From Puniceicoccales bacterium (GTDB taxonomy: Bacteria > Verrucomicrobiota > Verrucomicrobiia > Opitutales > LL51), in assembly GCA_031266235.1 (NCBI GenBank), contig JAISBJ010000066.1, positions 1-6,379 of the forward strand: DNA of 6,379 bases, read 5' to 3'. The notes beneath the pieces are model-generated. The model was not told where the DNA came from. It ran no database searches and saw only the letters and a list, made by a program, of their open reading frames with translations. This document shows, piece after piece, positions 1-4,945 of this stretch (the stretch's first letter is position 1; each line of letters begins with the position of its first letter). The position numbers and the translations under genes are program-made.

Positions 1-256
1 GGTCATTCCAATCGAACGTACCGAGTGCGGCACCGGGGGTAAAAGCCAGGTCGCGGATAATTTGTTGCGGTTGTGAGGCGAGATCGATGAGGTCGCGGTT
101 TAAAATGCCGCAAAAGCCGTTAATGGAGCCATAAATTTCTCCGACATTTTCGTAATTGAGCGCTTCCGAAATAATTCCACTGAGAACGGCATTGGAGACC
201 GGCGAAAGGCACTCCATTTGGACCGCTAAAACATTACCCGCTTGTAAATCCGACAT
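1..256 (-). CDS. Phosphofructokinase-like protein (PPi-PFK family), N-terminal part, degenerate donor loop
   Basis: The gene runs off the left edge; 85 N-terminal residues are visible from an ATG at 256, preceded by an AGGG six bases upstream that can serve as a weak ribosome site. The fold signature is that of the PPi-dependent/long-form 6-phosphofructokinase family: IYGSINGFCGIL (41-52), DLIDLASQP (55-63) and TPGAALGT (73-80) match the usual IYG..NGI.GIL, LIDL and TPG.ALG blocks. In the family these enzymes phosphorylate fructose 6-phosphate in the cytoplasm. Two key sites differ here: the glycine loop (QSGGPTPVIN type) reads QMECLSPVSN at 13-22, so both glycines are lost, and the CRYK motif after ALGT reads FDWN (81-84). 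I infer a paralogue that has lost or changed phosphoryl-donor binding; a regulatory or pseudo-enzyme role is possible. The family call is fairly secure, the activity is not. Confidence 0.75.
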   Translation of the reverse strand, partial: MSDLQAGNVLAVQMECLSPVSNAVLSGIISEALNYENVGEIYGSINGFCGILNRDLIDLASQPQQIIRDLAFTPGAALGTFDWND

Positions 257-273
257 AATAAACCCTGACGAAA

Positions 274-325
274 CCTTGTATTTCGGTTAGAAATAGGCAA
301 TAAAAAAGTCACACGAAATACAGGG
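274..325. promoter_or_regulatory. Inverted repeat in the PFK-like gene leader
   Basis: TGTATTTCG at 277-285 is perfectly repeated in inverse orientation as CGAAATACA at 314-322, 28 bases apart. In plus-strand RNA the arms extend to 12 pairs (274-285 with 314-325), including one U-G wobble. On the minus strand, which carries the PFK leader, that wobble becomes an A-C mismatch. It starts 18 bases upstream of the PFK start codon, so an operator or leader structure is plausible, but no regulator is identifiable. Confidence 0.4.
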
Positions 326-354
326 GAGTAAATTTGGGCAGATTTTAGTGAGCA

Positions 355-380
355 TCTCGCGGCTCCGAGAATTTTTTCCT
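355..380 (+). terminator. Hairpin plus T-run, terminator-like
   Basis: TCTCG (355-359) and CGAGA (366-370) form a five-pair stem around a six-base loop, followed on the plus strand by six T residues (372-377). This is the shape of a weak intrinsic terminator reading rightward. No plus-strand gene ends just upstream, so it would have to end an unannotated short RNA or be chance in T-rich DNA. Confidence 0.3.
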
Positions 381-399
381 AAAAAAAATTAAAAAAACA

Positions 400-459
400 T
401 TGACAAACGAAAATTTTTCCGCCAGGCTAGGTGCAGTGGGTGGGGAGAATGCCACGTCT
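400..459 (+). repeat. 60-bp promoter-like repeat, copy 1
   Basis: First of four gap-free copies in this window, 52/60 identical to copy 2, with all eight differences transitions. It starts with TTGACA (400-405) after a poly-A region, then exactly 17 bases, a weak -10-like CAGGCT (423-428), then a GC-rich block built on GCTAGGTGCAG and GTGGGTGGGGAGAATG. The block can fold on plus-strand RNA (stem GUGG/CCAC, loop GGGAGAA). The 31 bases from repeat position 22 to 52 are identical to copy 3. No gene starts downstream before copy 2. Confidence 0.8.
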
Positions 460-535
460 AAAATTTTTCATTCCGCCGATATTATTTTCTAATTTTTCCC
501 AAAACTTTTATTTCCCCGGCTAAATTATTTAATTT

Positions 536-559
536 TTGAAATATTTTCAAAATATTCAA
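536..559. repeat. AT-rich near-palindrome upstream of copy 2
   Basis: TTGAAATATTTT (536-547) faces AAAATATTCAA (549-559) around a single C, a near-perfect dyad with one extra A in the left arm. It lies just before the A-tract and TTGACA of repeat copy 2, roughly where an UP element or an activator site would lie if the repeat is a promoter. In DNA this AT-rich, chance palindromes are common. Confidence 0.3.
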
Positions 560-570
560 AAAAAAATATC

Positions 571-630
571 TTGACAAATGAAAATCTTTTTGCCAGGCTA
601 GATGCAGTGGGCGGGGAGAACGCCACGTTT
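571..630 (+). repeat. 60-bp promoter-like repeat, copy 2
   Basis: TTGACA at 571-576, a 17-base spacer, CAGGCT at 594-599, then the conserved block in its A/C/C subtype (GATGCAG, GGGCGGGG, GAACG), shared with copy 4. It has the best inner hairpin of the four: GTGG, bulged G, CG pairing with CG, CCAC around a seven-base loop. It ends three bases before the stop codon of the convergent prepilin-like gene, so any transcript from it would run antisense into that gene. Confidence 0.8.
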
Positions 631-633
631 ATT

Positions 634-1434
634 TCATTTGGTAGGTTCCTTGCCATAATCCCAGAAGATCAAATTGGAATTATTTCCTTTATACATATCT
701 TGACCGCAGCAAGTGATCATGGCACCCGGTGGCACGGCGTAGCGGATATCGGTCGTGTACCCCGACTGGTCCTGGTCCCATTTCAAAAATTTCGCTGGCT
801 GGCTGCCGTCGAACCACGTCACATGGCCGTCGCCGAAAACCACATAGCCGCCCTTTGAGCCGTAAAGTCCGACTTCTTCGTCCCAGGTACCGTCGGTACA
901 GAGTCCGCGGGTAAAGGCGAGCGGCGTTGTTTCGAGGGGGATATCGGCGACTGGGCCGTGAGCGATAATGCAATAGCTGAGGAGAAAATTCCCGGAAAAA
1001 AGATTACTATTGACGACGCTAAACGGTAAACCACCACCCCATGGAGTACCAATGGCGACGATTTTTCTTTCCCCCTCGTCGAATTGGCAAATCATTTCTT
1101 TTACAATTTTCGAAGCATATTTATCGCCCGGGGAAACATAGACATGGGGGTCATTGAGGACTATATCGGTGGGACTAGTCCTATCAACTCCCGCCAAACA
1201 CTGCAGAAGTCCAGTGGCCCAAAAATCCTGGCCAATATTGCCCGTACCGAATGTCCAGCCGCGGTTGACGACGCATTCCTTCCAAGCTTCGGCGATTCTT
1301 TTGAGGTTGGACATATCCCTAACTTTTTTCGCGCCGAGTTTTATGGCACTCATGGCTGGGAGGAGGACGGCCAGTAAAATTCCTATGATTGAAATTGTAA
1401 AGACAATTTCAACGAGCGTAAAAGATTTTTTCAT
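634..1434 (-). CDS. Prepilin-like protein with N-terminal cleavage/methylation motif (pseudopilin family)
   Basis: This 266-residue protein begins MKKSFTLVEI, followed by a hydrophobic helix to about residue 25 ending LLAVLLPA. That is the class III signal of type IV prepilins and type II secretion pseudopilins, which a prepilin peptidase cuts before Phe5; Glu9 is the conserved Glu5 of the mature protein. The residue before the cut is Ser4 rather than the usual Gly. The body is not recognisable beyond a GDGHV motif (201-205), as in the H-X9-DG prepilin-associated proteins of PVC bacteria, but the His ten residues before DG is Gly here. The ATG at 1434 gives the expected short leader; starts at 1464 or 1479 would give an atypically long one and sit at or upstream of the predicted transcription start. 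It stands alone, without gsp or pil genes nearby, so its role (pilus, secretion or surface protein) is unknown. Confidence 0.85.
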   Translation of the reverse strand: MKKSFTLVEIVFTISIIGILLAVLLPAMSAIKLGAKKVRDMSNLKRIAEAWKECVVNRGWTFGTGNIGQDFWATGLLQCLAGVDRTSPTDIVLNDPHVYVSPGDKYASKIVKEMICQFDEGERKIVAIGTPWGGGLPFSVVNSNLFSGNFLLSYCIIAHGPVADIPLETTPLAFTRGLCTDGTWDEEVGLYGSKGGYVVFGDGHVTWFDGSQPAKFLKWDQDQSGYTTDIRYAVPPGAMITCCGQDMYKGNNSNLIFWDYGKEPTK

Positions 1435-1472
1435 TTTTTGTCCGCTGTTTTTTTCAAAAAACATAATAAATA

Positions 1473-1501
1473 AAATCATTGCGAATTTATGGTGATGTCA
1501 A
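1473..1501 (-). promoter_or_regulatory. Candidate promoter of the prepilin-like gene
   Basis: On the minus strand a perfect TTGACA (1501-1496) is followed after 17 bases by TGATTT (1478-1473), a modest -10. Transcription would begin near 1466, giving a leader of about 30 bases to the ATG at 1434. This supports that ATG over the upstream in-frame candidates. Confidence 0.5.
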
Positions 1502-1558
1502 GGGAAAATGTAAAAATTTTTATTTTTTAATTTTCCGAAAAATTAGTTTGAAAAAATA

Positions 1559-1618
1559 TTGACAGTAATAAAATTCCTTGCCAGGCTAGGTGCAGTGGGT
1601 GGGGAGAATGTTGCGTCT
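1559..1618 (+). repeat. 60-bp promoter-like repeat, copy 3 (most diverged)
   Basis: TTGACA at 1559-1564, a 17-base spacer that is largely different from the other copies, CAGGCT at 1582-1587, then the G/T/T subtype of the block as in copy 1. Its 3' part reads TGTTGCGTCT where the others have a YGYCACGT core. In plus-strand RNA these changes turn Watson-Crick pairs into G-U pairs, so the hairpin remains possible but weaker. It points toward the stop codon of the convergent exonuclease gene about 50 bp away. Confidence 0.78.
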
Positions 1619-1670
1619 GAAATTCGAATTTATTTAACGAAAAAAATATTAAAAAAACATGAAATTTAAA

Positions 1671-2549
1671 TTAAGAAAACAAATTATCCTGGATCCACTG
1701 CGGCCCCGCGCGCCTCTTCCGGAGCGAAGTCAACTGATACAGCTCGACCAACCGATCGTAAGCCCGCTCATCGGGAGCATTTTCCTCCAAATAAATGTCC
1801 CCGATCCCCCGATCGAGCGCGATCAGCTGCCGATTGCGCCGGAGAAGTTCCCCGCTTCCTCCGAGAACGGATTGGAATCGCGCGGGCTTGACGGCTCCGA
1901 TTTGGGACAGCAGCGTGTCCAGATTTCCGAACTGTTTGAGCCATGCGCCGGCTATTTTAGGTCCGACGCCGCGGATGCCCGGGATATTATCTGCCTGGTC
2001 GCCGATTAACGACAGATAATCCACCATTTGCTCAGGATACACGCCAAATTTTTCCCAAACACCGCCGCGATCCAGGCAATGGCCCACGGAATCCCGCTCG
2101 CTCCCAGGAATTATCTGGTACACGTTGCCGCCGACGCACTGCGCAAAGTCCTTATCCGTGCTAAAAATGTAAATATTTTTAAAATTTTTTTGATATTTGT
2201 GGGCGAATGAGGCGATCAGATCGTCGGCCTCGACCCCGGATCGCTCGATGACCGTGCACCCCAAAGCGCCAGCAAATTCCCTGGCGACGGGGATCTGGAT
2301 TTTCACCGGATCGGGCATTTCGGCGCGATTGGCCTTATATTCCGGGAAAAGCGACTGCCGATTGGGATCGCGGCCCCTATCGAAAAAAATCGCCACCTGC
2401 GATGGCTTTTCCAATTCCATTATTTTTGACAAAATTTTAACAACTCCAAAGACGGCATTAGTGGGAAAATTCTGAGTATTCAGGAGGGGAATTCCGTAGA
2501 AGCAGCGGAAAACGAGGTTGAGGCCGTCGATCAAAAAGCATTTAGGCAT
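1671..2549 (-). CDS. Stand-alone 5'-3' exonuclease (PolA N-terminal / FEN-like family)
   Basis: The 292-residue product matches the 5'-nuclease domain found at the N terminus of DNA polymerase I and as free-standing proteins such as B. subtilis YpcP. In the family it uses two metal ions to remove RNA primers and 5' flaps. The acidic set is complete: LIDG (Asp8), FFDRG (Asp57), a basic arch segment with YKANR (71-75), GVEADD (105-110), STDKD (130-134) and GDQADN (183-188). A helix-hairpin-helix-like IPGIRGVGPK (189-198) follows. There is no polymerase domain; the stop follows the nuclease fold as expected for a free-standing member. The ATG at 2549 puts LIDG at the usual place; a GTG at 2597 would add 16 unrelated residues. 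Neither has a visible ribosome site. It diverges from the tRNA-Ser gene. Likely active in primer removal or repair, next to or instead of PolA's own domain. Confidence 0.93.
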   Translation of the reverse strand: MPKCFLIDGLNLVFRCFYGIPLLNTQNFPTNAVFGVVKILSKIMELEKPSQVAIFFDRGRDPNRQSLFPEYKANRAEMPDPVKIQIPVAREFAGALGCTVIERSGVEADDLIASFAHKYQKNFKNIYIFSTDKDFAQCVGGNVYQIIPGSERDSVGHCLDRGGVWEKFGVYPEQMVDYLSLIGDQADNIPGIRGVGPKIAGAWLKQFGNLDTLLSQIGAVKPARFQSVLGGSGELLRRNRQLIALDRGIGDIYLEENAPDERAYDRLVELYQLTSLRKRRAGPQWIQDNLFS

Positions 2550-2661
2550 GGCGGCAGGATAGAAGGTCTGCGGAAAAGTAAACGGAATAATGGGCACGGC
2601 GCGGCGCGACGCATTTTGCTATCGACAAGGGGCGTGAAAAATTTTTTCTGAGCGACGACTG

Positions 2662-2751
<90 letters not shown>

Positions 2752-2752
2752 A

Positions 2753-2780
2753 GAAATTTTTAAAAAAAATTGACAAATGA
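2753..2780 (+). repeat. Truncated repeat fragment next to tRNA-Ser
   Basis: The string GAAATTTTT, an A8 tract, TTGACAAATGA begins two bases after the tRNA CCA end. It is repeated nearly exactly at 2791-2821 as GAAATTTTT, CC, an A8 tract, TCTTGACAAACGA, the front of repeat copy 4. After TTGACAAATGA the sequence departs from the repeat and the GC-rich block is missing. It is a partial tandem duplication or a decayed fifth copy. Confidence 0.55.
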
Positions 2781-2811
2781 TCTGATTTTTGAAATTTTTC
2801 CAAAAAAAATC

Positions 2812-2871
2812 TTGACAAACGAAAATCTTTTCAATTAGCTAGATGCAGTGGGCGGGGAGAACGTCACGTCT
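2812..2871 (+). repeat. 60-bp promoter-like repeat, copy 4, upstream of mrdA
   Basis: TTGACA at 2812-2817, a 17-base spacer, then TTAGCT (2835-2840) where the other copies have CAGGCT, and the A/C/C subtype block. It ends 51 bp before the mrdA start codon and is the only copy placed as a promoter for a same-strand protein gene. If used with the conserved spacing, transcription starts near 2847-2848, giving an mrdA leader of about 75 bases that opens with the GUGGGCG hairpin. Confidence 0.8.
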
Positions 2872-2922
2872 GGCGCTAAAATAAGGTCTAGGCAAGGACC
2901 CGCAAAACCTTTTCATTGACCC

Positions 2923-3852
2923 GTGAAACGCCTCCAATTCCCCTCCTGCCATCGCCGAATCGCCTTCCTCGCCCTGTGTTTTTTACTCGTTTTTTTATTC
3001 CTGGCCGGCGGCCTGTTCTACCGGCAAATCATCCAACACAGCTACTTCCGCCAAAAGGAAAAGCGACAAAATCAACGGCGCATCATCATTCCCGCGCCGC
3101 GCGGCGACATCTACGGCCGCAACGGCCGATTACTCGTCTGCAACCGCCCCATTTTCGACCTCCACCTCTACTTCAACGACATTCGCCAGGAAATCCGCAA
3201 AGCACACGCGCAATTAATCCGCCAATCGAAGGAGCAAAAAAGAGCCGTTGACTACCCCCAATTGCAGCGGGAAGCGAGGAAAAATGTGGTCCACAGATAC
3301 CTCGATTTGGCCAATGCGCTCACGGGCCGCCGCGAAACGATCGCCGATAAAACGCTGGAGCGCCACTACCGGGAATCCCTCCTCCTGCCCATCACCATCC
3401 TTTCCAACCTCTCCAACCAAGAATACATCCGCCTCGTCGACCGCCTGCCACCCCAATCGCCGCTCTACCTCGCCACCAACTACTACCGCTTTTATCCTCA
3501 CAAAACGGCTGCCTGCCACGTCCTGGGCTACGTCGCGACCGCCCTCGAAAATACACCCCACCAAACGGATTTAAAAACATTAAATTTTGCGGAAAAAATG
3601 GGTAAAACGGGCATCGAACTCGCCCAAAATCAGTCCCTGTCTGGGAAAAATGGCGAGCAAATTTTCTCCGTCGATCCGTCCGGATTCCGCGCCGATTACA
3701 TCCGGGGGGAGCCCCCCAAAAAAGGCCGCGACTGCACGCTGAGCATCGACATCGACCTGCAAATCGCCGCCGAAAATGCCCTCGGCGATAAGTTGGGGAA
3801 GCGCCATCGCCCTGGACGTCCACTCCGGCGAAGTCTTCGCCCTGGCCAATAA
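2923..3852 (+). CDS. mrdA: Penicillin-binding protein 2, N-terminal fragment (frameshifted)
   Basis: This is the front half of PBP2, the inner-membrane transpeptidase of the cell-elongation complex. It has a short cytoplasmic tail, a membrane helix at about 13-33, then the pedestal domain with APRGDIYGRNGR (58-69), YRFYPHKTAACHVLGYV as in the PBP2 family, and GKTGIEL followed by DPSGF. The frame is true PBP2 as far as about residue 292 (DKLG); the last 17 residues, to the stop at 3852, are out of frame and meaningless. The fragment alone has no catalytic residues. The start is a GTG, the first start codon after an in-frame stop at 2917-2919, with no clear ribosome site. No mreBCD or rodA genes are adjacent. 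Joined to the downstream frame, the gene gives about 619 residues, a normal PBP2 length. Confidence 0.9.
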   Translation: MKRLQFPSCHRRIAFLALCFLLVFLFLAGGLFYRQIIQHSYFRQKEKRQNQRRIIIPAPRGDIYGRNGRLLVCNRPIFDLHLYFNDIRQEIRKAHAQLIRQSKEQKRAVDYPQLQREARKNVVHRYLDLANALTGRRETIADKTLERHYRESLLLPITILSNLSNQEYIRLVDRLPPQSPLYLATNYYRFYPHKTAACHVLGYVATALENTPHQTDLKTLNFAEKMGKTGIELAQNQSLSGKNGEQIFSVDPSGFRADYIRGEPPKKGRDCTLSIDIDLQIAAENALGDKLGKRHRPGRPLRRSLRPGQ

Positions 3853-4783
3853 GCCGAATTACGACGCAAACGACCTCAATCCGAAGATTTCCGCCGCCGT
3901 TTTCCAGCAAATTACGGAGAGTGGCGACTGGCTGAATCGAGCGTTCCAGGGCGTCTACCCGCCGGCCTCCACGTTCAAAATCATCTCGGCCATCGCCTTC
4001 CTGCGCCATAAAATTTCCACCTGGAACGGCGACGATACCACCGAATGCCCGGGTAAAACCCACATCGGCACACAAATTTTCAAGTGCGACCAATCCACGG
4101 CCCACGGAACCGTCGACCTCCAGCTGGCAATGGAAAAAAGTTGCAACGTCTACTACTACCTCCGCAGCCAGGCGTGCGGCATCGAAAAAATCGCCGAAGA
4201 GGCCAAACGCTTCCATCTGGACCAAAAAACCGGCATCGATCTCCCCTTCGAAAGTAGCCGCATGATCGTCCCCACGCCCGCCTGGAAGCGAAAAAAGGGC
4301 TACGGACCGTGGTTTGCGGGAGACACGGCCAACGCGGCCATCGGCCAGGGATATTTGCTCGTCTCGCCGCTCCAAATGGCCTGTTTCATGGCGAGTATCG
4401 CGGCCAATCGCACCCAAACGATCCCCCATATCCTCCACGACCCCGGCCACCGCCAGGACTCTACCCAGAGCATAGGCCTCCCCGCCTCCGACTACAAAAA
4501 ATTGATTGAGACGCTCCAGAAAGTTGTGGACACGGGGACCGGCAAATCCGCTAGGCTGGACGAGATTACTTTGGCGGGGAAAAGCGGCACATCGCAGGTC
4601 TGGGAACGCGGCGAAAGACGGAATGTGGCGTGGTTTATTGGGTTTGCGCCCGTCGACGACCCGCAGATCGCCGTTGCCATCGCCGTCCAGGAGCAGACCC
4701 CGCAGGACAATTACTACGGCGGTAAAACGGCAGCGCCCATCGCCCGCCAAATCTTCGACTCTTACTTTAAAAACAAAAAATAA
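3776..4783 (+). CDS. mrdA: Penicillin-binding protein 2, C-terminal transpeptidase fragment (frameshifted)
   Basis: This is the transpeptidase half of the same PBP2. Genuine homology begins at the Ser codon 3800 (SAIALDVHSGEVFALANKP); the preceding residues from the ATG at 3776 are out-of-frame sequence, so that ATG is probably not used. All catalytic motifs are intact: STFK with the acyl-enzyme serine (codon 3968; about residue 349 of the joined protein), SCN (codon 4139, about 406) and KSGT (codon 4580, about 553). The end, WFIGFAPVDDPQIAVAIAVQE then AAPIARQIFDSYF, is typical of PBP2. In the family this domain cross-links peptidoglycan in the periplasm with RodA and is a beta-lactam target. 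Without the membrane anchor, this fragment could not reach its substrate. The intact motifs argue for a recent lesion, recoding or a sequence error. Confidence 0.92.
   Translation: MPSAISWGSAIALDVHSGEVFALANKPNYDANDLNPKISAAVFQQITESGDWLNRAFQGVYPPASTFKIISAIAFLRHKISTWNGDDTTECPGKTHIGTQIFKCDQSTAHGTVDLQLAMEKSCNVYYYLRSQACGIEKIAEEAKRFHLDQKTGIDLPFESSRMIVPTPAWKRKKGYGPWFAGDTANAAIGQGYLLVSPLQMACFMASIAANRTQTIPHILHDPGHRQDSTQSIGLPASDYKKLIETLQKVVDTGTGKSARLDEITLAGKSGTSQVWERGERRNVAWFIGFAPVDDPQIAVAIAVQEQTPQDNYYGGKTAAPIARQIFDSYFKNKK
3793..3802 (+). other. +1 frameshift site in mrdA at a GGGG run
   Basis: The upstream frame reads GAT AAG TTG GGG AAG and the downstream frame resumes at AGC GCC ATC. Removing one G from the run at 3795-3798 gives TTG GGA AGC, which joins DKLG directly to SAIALDV, the expected PBP2 sequence. 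One extra base therefore explains the whole break. It could be a homopolymer sequencing or assembly error, a true mutation, or less likely +1 recoding with tRNA-Gly slipping from GGG to GGA. Confidence 0.88.
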
Positions 4784-4812
4784 AACGTATCGCTATCTCC
4801 CAAAATATCCCC

Positions 4813-4831
4813 GCAAATCACTTCCATTTGC
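4813..4831. repeat. Short inverted repeat after mrdA
   Basis: GCAAAT (4813-4818) and ATTTGC (4826-4831) form a six-pair AT-rich stem with a seven-base loop, 30 bases past the mrdA stop. No run of T follows, so it is a poor intrinsic terminator. It may be a processing or pausing structure, or chance. Confidence 0.25.
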
Positions 4832-4912
4832 AAAATTCTTACCCATACTTCATATAAAAAATACGCTAAATATATTACTAAAACCGCTCGGTGCGACATA
4901 TTTTAAAAAATC

Positions 4913-4939
4913 TTGACACAGATAATTCTAAGTTATAAG
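4913..4939 (+). promoter_or_regulatory. Candidate promoter of the symporter gene
   Basis: TTGACA (4913-4918) follows an A-rich stretch, and TATAAG (4934-4939), five of six matches to the -10 consensus, follows after a 15-base spacer. Transcription would start at about 4946, which is the A of the symporter ATG, so the message could be leaderless. The shared AAATCTTGACA context resembles repeat copy 4, but the GC-rich block is absent. Confidence 0.5.
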
Positions 4940-4945
4940 AGGGCC

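Larger units (their letters stand above)
257..633. other. Gene-free AT-rich spacer (377 bp)
   Basis: No convincing coding region lies here. The spacer separates the start of the PFK-like gene from the stop of the prepilin-like gene, both on the minus strand. It holds a long inverted repeat near the PFK start, a hairpin followed by a T-run, two tandem copies of the 60-bp repeat (starts 171 bp apart) and an AT-rich near-palindrome. The remainder is A- and T-tract DNA with no further signal I can support. Confidence 0.7.

Noticed and set aside
431..457. T-box riboswitch, because of GGGTGG near GCCACG
   Set aside because: The T-box bulge sequence and specifier stem are absent, and no aminoacyl-tRNA or amino-acid gene follows three of the four copies.
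400..492. A short peptide family encoded by the repeats (TTG start, reading ARL-G/D-AVGGEN)
   Set aside because: The frame is open in copies 1-3 and some differences are silent, but copy 4 has an in-frame TAG, there is no ribosome site, and the reading frames share no common C terminus. An RNA or DNA element fits better.
571..858. Plus-strand reading frame starting in repeat copy 2
   Set aside because: Most of it is antisense to the well-supported prepilin-like gene and it has no recognisable domain.
1620..1631. 12-bp palindrome AAATTCGAATTT after copy 3
   Set aside because: It is AT-rich, has no T-run after it, and is not conserved next to the other copies.
2549..2597. GTG at 2597 as the exonuclease start
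   Set aside because: It adds 16 residues unlike the family, while the ATG at 2549 puts the first catalytic Asp at the expected position.
3392..4750. Long 452-residue minus-strand frame opposite mrdA
   Set aside because: It is antisense to the PBP2 transpeptidase domain, shows no domain features, and results from GC-rich codon use on the real strand.
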